DNA of 64,000 nucleotides from Streptomyces sp. NBC_00691 (GTDB taxonomy: Bacteria; Actinomycetota; Actinomycetes; Streptomycetales; Streptomycetaceae), in assembly GCF_036226665.1 (NCBI RefSeq), contig NZ_CP109007.1, positions 4,132,501 to 4,196,500 on the forward strand. Reading direction: 5' to 3'. Of the stretch, positions 44,536-54,444 are shown piece by piece; within the stretch, counting starts at the first letter, position 1, and each line of letters opens with the position of its first letter. The notes beneath the pieces are model-generated. The model was not told where the DNA came from and did no database searches. It saw only the letters and a list, made by a program, of their open reading frames with translations. Both the position numbers and the translations under genes were made by a program.

Positions 44536-45212
44536 CGGGAGGTCTCCGTGAGTGCCGTGACCGTCTCCATGGGGACCCGCAGCAGCTCGCGGGCCTGCCG
44601 GTCCGCCGCTTCCGGGTCGCCCGCCTCGATCGCCGTGACCAGGGCCTCGTGGGCGTCGATGTCGACCGGAGGCATCTCCCGGTCGCCGAGGGCCTCCACG
44701 AGGACCTCGTGGACCTGGGCGGAGAAGAAGCGGTAGACCTCGACGAAGGCCGTGTTGTGGGTGGCGCCGACGACCGCGAGGTGGAAGGCGAGGTCGGCGT
44801 CCGCGTTCCGGTCGCCCTCCTCGCGCAGGGTGGTGAGGGCCGCCCGGAGCCGCAGCAGGTCGTGGGTGTCCCGGCGGGCCGCCGCGAGCCGGGCCGCCTC
44901 GGCCTCCAGTGCAACCCGGAGTTCGAGGACGTCGGCCGCGCCCGCGTGCCGTACCCCGCGCAGCACGGCCGCCGGATCGGCGGTCGACCTGACGAAGGTG
45001 CCGTTGCCCTGACGGGATTCGAGGAGGCCCGCGTGGACCAGGACCCTGACCGCCTCGCGGACGGTGTTGCGGCCCACACCGAGCTGCTGGGCGAGCTCGT
45101 GCTCGGTCGGGACGCGGTCGCCGACGGCCCACTCGCCGTCCGCGAGCTGTGTCCGCAGCTGGTCCACCACGGAGTCCACCAGCGAGGTCCGTCCCGTCGC
45201 CCTGAGTGCCAT
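44532..45212 (-). CDS. GntR-family (FadR/FCD) transcriptional regulator
   Basis: A 226-residue GntR regulator. The winged helix-turn-helix is VVDQLRTQLADGEWAVGDRVPTEHELAQQLGVGRNTVREAVRVLVHAGLL. The FCD effector domain begins near residue 85 and has the metal/ligand pattern DADLAFHLAVVGATHNTAF. It precedes and overlaps the MFS gene, so it probably represses it and binds an organic acid. The ATG at 45212 has GGAGAGG 10 nt upstream. The intergenic region toward lpdA is 123 bp and likely holds the operators. Confidence 0.9.
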   Translation of the reverse strand: MALRATGRTSLVDSVVDQLRTQLADGEWAVGDRVPTEHELAQQLGVGRNTVREAVRVLVHAGLLESRQGNGTFVRSTADPAAVLRGVRHAGAADVLELRVALEAEAARLAAARRDTHDLLRLRAALTTLREEGDRNADADLAFHLAVVGATHNTAFVEVYRFFSAQVHEVLVEALGDREMPPVDIDAHEALVTAIEAGDPEAADRQARELLRVPMETVTALTETSR

Positions 45213-45335
45213 GCCGTTCCGACCTCTCCATTTGCCCGGTTGCCCGGTCATCCTACAACTGACTGCGGGCGGGACACCGGACTACTGTGGGCCCGTACGC
45301 GGACCGAACACCCTCACCACCCTCGGGAGTCAGTC

Positions 45336-46739
<1,404 letters not shown>

Positions 46740-46773
46740 GGTCCACACCGTTCGGGGTGATAGGCACGGACAC

Positions 46774-47418
46774 GTGCCTCCCGAGACCTCCCCGGGTGGC
46801 GAACCGTCCCGACCGATCAGGTCGTGGGTGCGTTCGTCACCCGGTACGCATCTCTGGCTCGCGGTCATCGCGATCACCAGCCTCGTCATCGCGCTGTCCC
46901 CCCAAGGCCTCGAGACCTATCTGCTGCACCGCAACAGCAGCAATCTCCACCAGCTGTCCCACCACCCGCTGCGGGCCCTGCTCGGCAGCGCGTTCTGGAT
47001 CGAGGACCCGGCCGACCTGCTGCTGTACGCGGCGCTGTTCGAGCTGGTCCACGCGCCCGTGGAGCGCTGGCTCGGCACGGTGAAGTGGCTCTTCGTCGTC
47101 GCCACGGCCCATGTCGCGGCGACTCTGATCAGCCAGCAGGTCGTGCTCGTGGCCATCCGCCTCCACGACGTGCCGCGCAGCATGGCGCATGTCGTCGACA
47201 TCGGGGTCAGCTACGGTCTGGCCGCCTCGGCGGGAATCCTCACCTACCGGCTCGCCCGCCCCTGGCGCTGGCTCTACCTCGCGGGGGTGGTGGCCTTCTT
47301 CGTCGTACCCCTGCTCGCGGACCGCACGTACACCGATCTCGGGCACGCGATCTCGCTGGCCATCGGCCTCGGCTGCTACCCGCTCACCCGCGGAAAACCG
47401 TTCGACCCCGGACGGTGA
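46774..47418 (+). CDS. Rhomboid-like intramembrane serine protease
   Basis: A 214-residue polytopic protein with about six transmembrane helices. The catalytic Ser is in GVSYGLAASAG (GxSxG, about residue 145) and the His in DLGHAISLAIGLGC (about residue 190), the rhomboid dyad. A first-helix region LWLAVIAITSLVIALSP and a cytoplasmic, proline-rich N-terminus are normal. The classical N-terminal ER/HxxxN motif is absent, so it is a non-standard rhomboid. Starts 34 bp after lpdA and may be its downstream partner. A strong hairpin follows its stop. Confidence 0.78.
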   Translation: MPPETSPGGEPSRPIRSWVRSSPGTHLWLAVIAITSLVIALSPQGLETYLLHRNSSNLHQLSHHPLRALLGSAFWIEDPADLLLYAALFELVHAPVERWLGTVKWLFVVATAHVAATLISQQVVLVAIRLHDVPRSMAHVVDIGVSYGLAASAGILTYRLARPWRWLYLAGVVAFFVVPLLADRTYTDLGHAISLAIGLGCYPLTRGKPFDPGR

Positions 47419-47469
47419 CCCGGCGCACACTGGTCGCACGGGGGAGACGGGGGTTCCCCCGAGGAGAAC

Positions 47470-47516
47470 GGGGCGGCCGCTTCGAGCGCGTGGACCTGGT
47501 CCACGCGGGCCGCCCC
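47470..47516. terminator. Strong hairpin terminator
   Basis: GGGGCGGCC (47470-47478) pairs with GGCCGCCCC (47508-47516), and inside it CGCGTGGA pairs with TCCACGCG. T/C-rich sequence (TTCTCTCTT) follows. It ends the rhomboid-like transcript before the convergent HAD gene. Confidence 0.88.
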
Positions 47517-47564
47517 TTCTCTCTTCCCCGGGGCCGGTCGGACCGGCGACAGGCGCCGTGCCGG

Positions 47565-48371
47565 TCAGGCGGACAGCAGGCGTTCCAGGACGACGGCGAT
47601 GCCGTCCTCCTCGTTCGAGGTCGTGACCTCGTCCGCCACCGCGCGCAGTTCGTCGTGCGCGTTGCCCATGGCGACGCCGTGGGCGGCCCAGCCGAACATC
47701 GGGATGTCGTTGGGCATGTCGCCGAAGGCGATCGTCTCCGCCGCCTTCACCCCCAGCCGGCGCGCCGCCAGCGAGAGACCGGTCGCCTTGCTCAGACCGA
47801 GCGGCAGGATCTCCACCACGCCGGGCCCCGCCATGACGACGTCCACGAGACCGCCGACCGTCGCACGGGCGGCGCCGGTCAGCTCGTCGTCCGTCATGGT
47901 CGGGTGCTGGAGGTAGAGCTTGGTCAGCGGTGCCGCCCACAGCTCCGCCGGGTCCTCGTACGGCACGTACGGCAGCGGCCCCGGGTGCGCCCGGTAGCCG
48001 GGGCCCATCAGGACCTCGCCCTCCAGACCGTCGCGGCTCGCGGCCAGCGCCAGCGGGCCGACCTCCGCCTCTATCTTCGAGAGGGCGAGCCCGGCCAGCT
48101 GCCGGTCCAGGGTCAGCGAGGTGAGCAGCCGGTGCTCGCCCGCGTGGTAGACCTGCGCGCCCTGCCCGCACACCGCGATGCCCTCGTAGCCGAGGTCGTC
48201 CAGGATGTGCCGGGTCCAGGGCACGGCCCGGCCGGTGACGACGATGTGCGCGGCGCCCGCCTCCGTGGCGGCGGCGAGCGCGTCCCGCGTGCGGGCGGAG
48301 ACGGACTCGTCGGCGCGCAGGAGCGTGCCGTCGAGATCCGTCGCGACCAGGCGGTAGGGGAAGGGGCTCAC
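47565..48371 (-). CDS. HAD-superfamily phosphatase, Cof-type
   Basis: A 268-residue HAD hydrolase of the Cof family (motif I LVATDLDGTLLRADESVSA; cap domain residues 90-185; motif III SKATGLSLAARRLG; motif IV AFGDMPNDIPMFGWAAHGVAMGNA). It closely resembles the protein at 31687-32568 and is probably a paralogue with a different substrate. It begins with the GTG at 48371 and overlaps the serS stop by 4 bp, so it is translated from the serS transcript. Confidence 0.9.
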   Translation of the reverse strand: MSPFPYRLVATDLDGTLLRADESVSARTRDALAAATEAGAAHIVVTGRAVPWTRHILDDLGYEGIAVCGQGAQVYHAGEHRLLTSLTLDRQLAGLALSKIEAEVGPLALAASRDGLEGEVLMGPGYRAHPGPLPYVPYEDPAELWAAPLTKLYLQHPTMTDDELTGAARATVGGLVDVVMAGPGVVEILPLGLSKATGLSLAARRLGVKAAETIAFGDMPNDIPMFGWAAHGVAMGNAHDELRAVADEVTTSNEEDGIAVVLERLLSA

Positions 48372-49657
48372 TTGGCGATCGGCTCCAGGACCTCACGGCC
48401 ACCGAGGTAGGGCCGCAGCATCTCCGGGACGCGCACGGAACCGTCGGGCAGCTGGTGGTTCTCCAGGATCGCCACGATCGTGCGCGGTACGGCGCACAGC
48501 GTGCCGTTCAGTGTGGCCAGCGGCTGCACCGTCTTCTTGCCGCCCTGCTCGTCGCGCATGCGGACGGAGAGGCGGCGGGCCTGGAAGCTGTCGCAGTTCG
48601 AGGCCGAGGTCAGCTCGCGGTACTTGCCCTGGGTCGGGATCCAGGCCTCGCAGTCGAACTTGCGGGAGGCGGAGGAACCGAGGTCACCGGTGGCGACGTC
48701 GATGACCTGGAACGGCAGCTCCAGACCGGTCAGCCACTGCTTCTCCCACTCCAGGAGCCGCTTGTGCTCGGCCTCGGCGTCCTCCGGCGCGACGTACGAG
48801 AACATCTCGACCTTGTCGAACTGGTGGACGCGGAAGATGCCGCGGGTGTCCTTGCCGTACGTGCCGGCCTCGCGGCGGAAGCAGGGCGAGAAGCCCGCGT
48901 ACCGCAGGGGCAGCTTGTCCGCGTCGATGATCTCGTCCATGTGGTACGCCGCGAGGGGCACCTCGGACGTGCCGACGAGGTAGTAGTCGTCCTTCTCCAG
49001 GTGGTACACGTTCTCCGCGGCCTGGCCGAGGAAGCCGGTGCCCTCCATGGCGCGCGGACGGACGAGCGCCGGGGTCAGCATGGGGATGAAGCCGGCCTCG
49101 GTGGCCTGCGCGATCGCCGCGTTGACCAGGGCGAGCTCCAGGAGGGCGCCCACGCCGGTCAGGTAGTAGAAGCGCGAGCCGGAGACCTTGGCACCCCGCT
49201 CGACGTCGATGGCGCCGAGCGCCTCGCCGAGCTCCAGGTGGTCCTTGGGCTCGAAGCCCTCGGCCGCGAAGTCGCGGATGGTGCCGTGCGTCTCGAGGAC
49301 GACGAAGTCCTCCTCGCCGCCGACCGGGACGTCGGTGTGGACGATGTTCCCGAGCTGGAGCAGCAGCCGCTTGGCCGTCTCGTCGGCGTCGTTCTGCTCG
49401 GCCTCGGCGGCCTTGACGTCGGTCTTGAGCTGTTCGGCCTTCTGGAGGAGCTCGGCACGCTCTTCCGGGGTGGCCCTGGGGATCAGCTTGCCGAGCGCCT
49501 TCTGCTCGGATCGGAGCTCGTCGAAGCGGACGCCGGACGACCTGCGCCGCTCATCGGCGGAGAGCAGGGCGTCGACGAGCGCGACGTCCTCTCCACGGGC
49601 GCGCTGGGAGGCGCGAACACGGTCGGGGTCCTCACGGAGCAGGCGAAGGTCAATCAC
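48368..49657 (-). CDS. serS: Seryl-tRNA synthetase
   Basis: A 429-residue class II synthetase. N-terminal antiparallel coiled coil (residues 1-110, MIDLRLLREDPDRVRASQRARG), motif 2 region SPCFRREAGTYGKDTRGIFRVHQFDKVEMF, and motif 3 region EVLEPIAK-side ends with the late VRVPEMLRPYLGG. The enzyme charges tRNA-Ser (and tRNA-Sec). It is followed by, and coupled to, a HAD phosphatase. The upstream 0.5 kb is rich in DnaA boxes, and a palindrome lies 50-70 bp upstream of the start. Confidence 0.97.
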   Translation of the reverse strand: MIDLRLLREDPDRVRASQRARGEDVALVDALLSADERRRSSGVRFDELRSEQKALGKLIPRATPEERAELLQKAEQLKTDVKAAEAEQNDADETAKRLLLQLGNIVHTDVPVGGEEDFVVLETHGTIRDFAAEGFEPKDHLELGEALGAIDVERGAKVSGSRFYYLTGVGALLELALVNAAIAQATEAGFIPMLTPALVRPRAMEGTGFLGQAAENVYHLEKDDYYLVGTSEVPLAAYHMDEIIDADKLPLRYAGFSPCFRREAGTYGKDTRGIFRVHQFDKVEMFSYVAPEDAEAEHKRLLEWEKQWLTGLELPFQVIDVATGDLGSSASRKFDCEAWIPTQGKYRELTSASNCDSFQARRLSVRMRDEQGGKKTVQPLATLNGTLCAVPRTIVAILENHQLPDGSVRVPEMLRPYLGGREVLEPIAK

Positions 49658-49704
49658 CCCACCAGGCTACCGGTGCGCGTTCGCCCGCCCCCACCGGATA
49701 ACCT

Positions 49705-49726
49705 CACGCGTGTTGTCACGCGTGAC
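49705..49726. promoter_or_regulatory. Repeated CACGCGTG palindromes upstream of serS
   Basis: GTCACGCGTGAC (49715-49726) and CACGCGTG (49705-49712) place two identical cores 12 bp apart, 48-70 bp upstream of the serS ATG. They lie where an operator or activator site would be expected. Confidence 0.45.
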
Positions 49727-49780
49727 GTTATGCCCGAATTGATACCCGTGAGAATGCCGGGAGCCGGGCTCTGCATTTAG

Positions 49781-50117
49781 TTATCCACAGGCTGTGCGGA
49801 AGATCTGTGGACTACGGGGAAGATCGCGTGGATTTCCTGCCCCCGCCCTGGGAATTCCGTGATCAAACGGCATTGGGGCACTCATTTGGGTGGGAATTGC
49901 TCGCTCCAAAGAGTTGGTCGAGCGAACCGCGCTGACGAGGGCTTCCTGTCTGCACTGTGGACAGCCGGCCGGGGTCGAGGAGTGGCTAGGGCGATTTGTC
50001 GACCTTGTCGGGGCGGGCTGTCGACTTGTCCCCAGGCCGAGCCCGGGACCTGTGGATAACTGCTGTGGGTAACTGAAAAATATGCAGGTAGGACTACTGG
50101 TTCGCACCTGTGGACGA
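49781..50117. promoter_or_regulatory. DnaA-box cluster between serS and pheA
   Basis: Clear boxes are TTATCCACA (49781-49789), CTGTCCACA (reverse, 49956-49964), TTATCCACA (reverse, 50051-50059) and TCGTCCACA (reverse, 50109-50117). Weaker ones are at 49806-49814 (TAGTCCACA), 50064-50072 (TTACCCACA) and 50026-50034 (TTGTCCCCA). This makes four to seven boxes in 337 bp outside oriC. Non-oriC DnaA-box clusters that restrain replication have been described in S. coelicolor. Confidence 0.72.
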
Positions 50118-50142
50118 ACGCTCCCGCCATCGGGAGCGTTCG
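50115..50142. terminator. Terminator downstream of pheA
   Basis: CGAACGCTCCCG-(CCAT)-CGGGAGCGTTCG is a perfect 12-bp stem with a 4-nt loop, directly after the pheA stop codon (minus strand). One DnaA box overlaps its left end. Confidence 0.92.
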
Positions 50143-50154
50143 GTCACCATCGGG

Positions 50155-51090
50155 TCAGGCCCGACCGTCCTGGGCCCTCGCCAGCCAGTCGGAGGCCGCC
50201 ATGAACTCCCCGTCCGAGGTGCCGCGCCGCAGCGCCGCCACGTCCTCGACCGCGACGCCCGCCCTCGGGTACGAGCCGAGGAAGCGCACCTTGGGGCAGA
50301 TCCGCTTGAGCCCCATCAGCGCCTCGCCCACGCGCCGGTCCGAGATATGGCCCTCGGCGTCCACGGCGAAGCAGTAGTTCCCGATCCCCGCCCCCGTCGG
50401 CCGGGACTGGATCAGCATCAGGTTCACCCCGCGCACCGCGAATTCCTGGAGCAGTTCGAGGAGGGCACCCGGATGATCGTCACCCAGCCACAGCACCACC
50501 GAGGTCTTGTCCGCGCCGGTCGGCGCCGCGGGCCGGGCCGGCCTGCCCACCAGGACGAACCGGGTCTCGGCGTTCTCCGCGTCGTGGATCTCGGTGACCA
50601 GCGCCTCGAGGCCGTACGTCACCGCCGCGAACTCCCCCGCGAAAGCAGCGTCGAAGCGGCCCTCCTGCACCAGCCGGGCCCCGTCCGCGTTGGACGCGGC
50701 GGACTCCCACAGCGCCTCGGGGAGATGCGCCCGCAGCCAGTTCCGGACCTGCGGCTGGGCCACCGGGTGGCCCGTCACGGTCTTGATGTCCGACAGCTTG
50801 GTCCCAGGCCGCACGAGCAGCGCGAAGGCGATCGGCAGGAGCACCTCGCGGTAGATCATCAGCGGCTCGCCGGAGGCCAGTTCGTCGAGGGTCGCGGTCA
50901 CCCCGCCCTCGACCGAGTTCTCGATCGGGACGAGAGCGGCGGCGGCCTCCCCGTTCCGCACGGCGTCGAGCGCGGCCGGGACCGAGACCATGGGGACGAG
51001 TTCCCTCGTCGCGGCCTCGGGCAGCGTACGCAGCGCGGCCTCCGTGAAGGTGCCCTCGGGGCCGAGATACGTGTACCGGGTGGCGGACAT
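50155..51090 (-). CDS. pheA: Prephenate dehydratase
   Basis: A 311-residue monofunctional prephenate dehydratase of phenylalanine biosynthesis. N-terminal catalytic part (YLGPEGTFTEAALRTL; ALVPIENSVEGGVTATLDEL; HPVAQPQVRNWL; NAETRFVLVG with the Thr-Arg-Phe catalytic motif) and C-terminal ACT domain (VNLMLIQSRPTGAGIGNYCF). The ACT domain normally gives Phe feedback inhibition. The ATG at 51090 gives a normal N-terminus; the enzyme is of family length. It follows a DnaA-box-rich spacer and a strong terminator. Confidence 0.95.
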   Translation of the reverse strand: MSATRYTYLGPEGTFTEAALRTLPEAATRELVPMVSVPAALDAVRNGEAAAALVPIENSVEGGVTATLDELASGEPLMIYREVLLPIAFALLVRPGTKLSDIKTVTGHPVAQPQVRNWLRAHLPEALWESAASNADGARLVQEGRFDAAFAGEFAAVTYGLEALVTEIHDAENAETRFVLVGRPARPAAPTGADKTSVVLWLGDDHPGALLELLQEFAVRGVNLMLIQSRPTGAGIGNYCFAVDAEGHISDRRVGEALMGLKRICPKVRFLGSYPRAGVAVEDVAALRRGTSDGEFMAASDWLARAQDGRA

Positions 51091-51171
51091 ACCGTCACCC
51101 TAATGGGCCCCGGAGCCGCGGGCCGCCCGCCCGGCGGGACACGCGTGCCCGCCGGCGGACGACCCGGCAGG

Positions 51172-52443
51172 TCAGGACTCCAGCAGCCGCTGTCCCACGT
51201 ACTCGCCCTCGGCGGGACCACCGGGGACCGCGAAGAGGCCGCTCGCCTCGTGCCGGATGAAGGCGGACAGCGCGTCGCCCCGGTCGAGCTTGCGCTGCAC
51301 GGGCACGAAGCCCCTCAGCGGGTCGGCCTGCCAGCAGATGAAGAGGAGACCGGCGTCCGGCGTCCCGTCGGGAGCGATCCCGTCGTGGAAGGAGAACGGC
51401 CTGCGCAGCATCGCCGCCCCGCCGTTCTGTTCGGGGGCGGAGATACGGGAGTGGGCGTTGTCCGGGATGACCGTCGCCCCGTCCGGACCGCGCTTGTTCA
51501 GGTCGAGCTCGGCGTGCTCACCGCCACCGGTGAGCGGCGCCCCGTCGGACTTCCGCCGCCCGATCACCTTCTCCTGCCGGTCCAGCGGCAGCTTCTCCCA
51601 GTCGTCCAGCAGCATCCGGATCCGGCGCACCACCGCGTACGAGCCGCCGGCCATCCACTCGGTCGCGTCCCCCGTGCCCGCCGGGACGAAGATCCGCCGG
51701 TCGAAGTCGGGATCGGAGGCCCTCGGATTGCCCGTGCCGTCGATCTGGCCCATCAGGTTGCGGCCCGTCATCGGCTTCGCGGTGGCGCCGGCCGAGCGGT
51801 TGAAGCCGTTCATCTGCCAGCGCACCCGGGCCGCGTCGCCCGCGTCCTTCTGGAGGGCGCGCAGCGCGTGGAAGGCGACGAGCGCGTCGTCGGCGCCGAT
51901 CTGCACCCACAGATCACCCTCCGAGCGCCGCGCGTCCAGGGCGTCGGCGGAGAAGGCGGGCAGCGGGTCGAGCGCGGAGGGGCGCCGGGCGGTGAGCCCG
52001 GTCCTGTCGAAGAACGTACGGCCGAAGCCGAAGGTGACCGTGAGGGAGGAGGGGCCCGCGTCGAGCGCCACTCCGGTGTCCCCGGCGGGGGCCTTGCCCG
52101 CCATCAGCGCCTCCGCCGTCGCCGACCAGCGGCGCAGCAGGGCGGTCGACTCCTTGCGACCTGCGCCGGGGGCGAGGTCGAAGGCGATCAGATGGCCGTG
52201 GGACTGCGAAGGCGTGGTGATGCCCGCCTGATGTTTCCCGTGAAACATCACCTGGGTCGAACCGACCGTGGTCAGCGCCGGAGTGCCGTCGGTACCGGCC
52301 CCGTCGGTGGTGCCGCCGTCCGACCCGGCCGTGGTGACGCCGACGCCGCCTGCCGCGCCGATGACGAGTCCCGCCGCGCCCGCCGCGCCGACGGTGCCGA
52401 GCAGCCGTCGCCGGGAGATCTCAAGAGTGTTGTTCTCGGTCAA
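51172..52443 (-). CDS. dtpA: Tat-exported DyP-type heme peroxidase DtpA
   Basis: A 423-residue DyP peroxidase. The twin-arginine leader is SRRRLLGTVGAAGAAGLVIGAAGG. The heme domain has the DyP signature GQIDGTGNP (GxxDG) and a C-terminal proximal His in DNAHSRISAPE. In S. lividans the same gene is known to be a Tat substrate needed for GlxA copper maturation and development. It lies at the end of the operon YcnI-Sco-ECuC-CopCD-dtpA (3 bp after CopCD). A degenerate parS (52233-52246) is embedded in the segment encoding MFHGKHQAG. Confidence 0.95.
   Translation of the reverse strand: MTENNTLEISRRRLLGTVGAAGAAGLVIGAAGGVGVTTAGSDGGTTDGAGTDGTPALTTVGSTQVMFHGKHQAGITTPSQSHGHLIAFDLAPGAGRKESTALLRRWSATAEALMAGKAPAGDTGVALDAGPSSLTVTFGFGRTFFDRTGLTARRPSALDPLPAFSADALDARRSEGDLWVQIGADDALVAFHALRALQKDAGDAARVRWQMNGFNRSAGATAKPMTGRNLMGQIDGTGNPRASDPDFDRRIFVPAGTGDATEWMAGGSYAVVRRIRMLLDDWEKLPLDRQEKVIGRRKSDGAPLTGGGEHAELDLNKRGPDGATVIPDNAHSRISAPEQNGGAAMLRRPFSFHDGIAPDGTPDAGLLFICWQADPLRGFVPVQRKLDRGDALSAFIRHEASGLFAVPGGPAEGEYVGQRLLES
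52233..52246. promoter_or_regulatory. Near-parS inside dtpA
   Basis: GTTTCCCGTGAAAC differs from the perfect parS core GTTTCACGTGAAAC at one central base. It is flanked by ATG/CAT and lies in the dtpA mature-domain coding sequence (MFHGKHQ). It may be a weak ParB site or a coincidence of coding. Confidence 0.55.
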
Positions 52444-52446
52444 GGA

Positions 52447-54399
52447 TCAGCCGATCTTCACGTTCTTCTCGATGGTGGTCTGGTCGATCTCGGACGTCCG
52501 GACGGTGACCTCGATCGACCACTCGCCGGGCATCGGGATCTGGACGCCACTCGCGCTCCAGTGCCCGGTCTGGATCCGGTCCGGGGCGACGGGCAGCGGG
52601 CCGACGTCCTTGGCCTCCAGCGTGAGGGCGACCTTGATCTCAGGCACGTCCAGCGGCTTGCCGTTGGGCCGTTCGACGAAGAGGTGGAGGGCGTTGGCAC
52701 CGGTACGGCCCGGGTCGAGGCTGAGCCGGACGATTCCCTTGCCGTCGACGCCGCCGGTGTCGAAGGGCAGCCGGATGTCGACGGGCCGGTCGGGCACGGC
52801 GGCCGGGCCGGAGGCGGTGGTCCCGCCCTGCCCCGCCTCCTCCTCGGTGCGGCCGGGCTCGGTCGAGGTGAGGACGGTGGTGACGGCGAGGAGCACGACG
52901 GCGACGGCGGCCTCGGTCAGCACCGAGCGGCGCAGTCCGGCCCGCTCCGGGTCCGCGTCCCGCTCCCGCTTGCGCCGGGCGGTGGCGACGGCGGCCTGCT
53001 GCCGGGCGAGCTGAGCGGCCCGCTCGGGATCGGCGGTCTCGGCACTCCCCGGGCCCTCGCTCTCTTCGGTCCCCTCGCTCTCTTCGGTCCCCTCGCTCTC
53101 TTCGGTCCCCTCGGTCTCTTCGGTCCCCTCGGTCTCTTCGGCTTCCTGGGCCGGTTTCGGGTCGGCCAGGCGCTGGGTCCAGCGACGCGAGATCCAGGCG
53201 ATGCCGATGAGGACACACATCAGGCCGATCTTGACGAGCAGCAGCTGCCCGTAGCGGGTCCCGGTCAGCGCGGACCAGGAGCCGACCTGGCGCCAGGACT
53301 GATAGAGCCCGGTGGCCGCGAGGACGACCACGGAGCCGAAGGCCACCCTGGAGAAGCGCTCGATCGCCGAGCGATCGACGGACGGCGCCTTGTAGAGGGA
53401 GACGAGCAGCACCGTGAGACCGCCGAGCCAGGCGGCGACGGCCAGCAGGTGCAGGATGTCGACGGGCATCGCGATCCCGGGCTGGATACCGGTCGACGCG
53501 TGTTCGGCCAGGGCCCAGGTGCCGGCGATTCCGGCGGCGACGACGATGCCGCCGACCCCGAGCCCGAAGGCGAGGTCCTTCTTCTCCTTCGGGTCGGTCC
53601 GCCGGGCGTAGGCGCCGAAGAGGACGGCCACGAAGAGCGCGGCCGCGCCGAGCAGCAGCAGCCGGGAGGTGAGCGCGGCGCCGGTCTTCGTCTCCAGGAC
53701 GGCCTTCAGGCCAGCCAGGTCGAAGGCGTCGGAGAGTTCACCGGAGCCGGTGTACGGGTTGCGCAGGAGCAGCAGGACGAGGGTGGCGCCGGTGAGGGTC
53801 AGCCAGCCCCGGACCACGGTCTGCTGGACCGGGCGGACGCTCGCGCCGCGTGGCCAGCAGGCCAGGACGAAGGCGCCGCCGCCGACGAGGACGGCGAACC
53901 CGGCGTAGGAGACGTAGCGCGCGATGCCGTAGAGGGTGCCGACGAGACCGCCGCCGGCCGTCCGGTCGGGCAGGGCCACGGATGTCGTGGAGGGGGCGCC
54001 GATGGAGAAGGTGAAGGCGCCGGAGATGGGGTGGCTGTCGGCCGAGACGGTCTGCCAGGCCACGGTGTACGTGCCGTCGGGGAGACCGGCCCTGAGCGCC
54101 ACCCCGTAGCGGACGATCGAGCCGCTGCAGAGGTCGAGTATCTCGCCGGTGTCGGCCCGCCGGCCCGCCGGATCGAGGACCCGGATCGAGTCGGCGCTCA
54201 TGGCGACCTGTTCGGAGAAGGTGAGGTTGACCTCCTTGGGAGCGGTGGCGACCACCGCCCCGTCCTTCGGATCGCTTCCGGTCAGCGCCGCGTGCGCGGA
54301 CGCGGGGCCGGCACCGGCGAGCAGCGTGCCGAGCAGCGCGGCCGCGAGGATCAGCAGCCGGGCCAGGGCGGTACCGAGGCGCGGGGCGGTGGTTGTCAT
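52447..54399 (-). CDS. CopC/CopD-type copper transport protein (fusion)
   Basis: A 650-residue fusion of CopC and CopD. A signal peptide precedes the CopC domain (residues 30-130, AHAALTGSDPKDGAVVATAPKEVNLTFSEQV). CopD-like transmembrane helices follow from about residue 140. The C-terminal 200 residues form a soluble domain after a highly acidic repeated linker (EGTEES repeats near residue 430). It probably takes up or transfers periplasmic copper for DtpA/GlxA. The ATG 54399 is used; a GTG at 54411 is possible. The gene is directly upstream of dtpA and downstream of ECuC. Confidence 0.9.
   Translation of the reverse strand: MTTTAPRLGTALARLLILAAALLGTLLAGAGPASAHAALTGSDPKDGAVVATAPKEVNLTFSEQVAMSADSIRVLDPAGRRADTGEILDLCSGSIVRYGVALRAGLPDGTYTVAWQTVSADSHPISGAFTFSIGAPSTTSVALPDRTAGGGLVGTLYGIARYVSYAGFAVLVGGGAFVLACWPRGASVRPVQQTVVRGWLTLTGATLVLLLLRNPYTGSGELSDAFDLAGLKAVLETKTGAALTSRLLLLGAAALFVAVLFGAYARRTDPKEKKDLAFGLGVGGIVVAAGIAGTWALAEHASTGIQPGIAMPVDILHLLAVAAWLGGLTVLLVSLYKAPSVDRSAIERFSRVAFGSVVVLAATGLYQSWRQVGSWSALTGTRYGQLLLVKIGLMCVLIGIAWISRRWTQRLADPKPAQEAEETEGTEETEGTEESEGTEESEGTEESEGPGSAETADPERAAQLARQQAAVATARRKRERDADPERAGLRRSVLTEAAVAVVLLAVTTVLTSTEPGRTEEEAGQGGTTASGPAAVPDRPVDIRLPFDTGGVDGKGIVRLSLDPGRTGANALHLFVERPNGKPLDVPEIKVALTLEAKDVGPLPVAPDRIQTGHWSASGVQIPMPGEWSIEVTVRTSEIDQTTIEKNVKIG
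53055..53141. repeat. 18-bp coding tandem repeat in CopCD
   Basis: About five near-identical 18-bp copies encode the protein repeat EGTEES/EGTEET. They form an acidic linker between the membrane domain and the soluble C-terminal domain. Copy number is likely variable by slippage. Confidence 0.85.
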
Positions 54400-54444
54400 C
54401 TTCCGGTTCACTCCGTCAGTTCTGTGAGAACTCCGTCAACGCGC

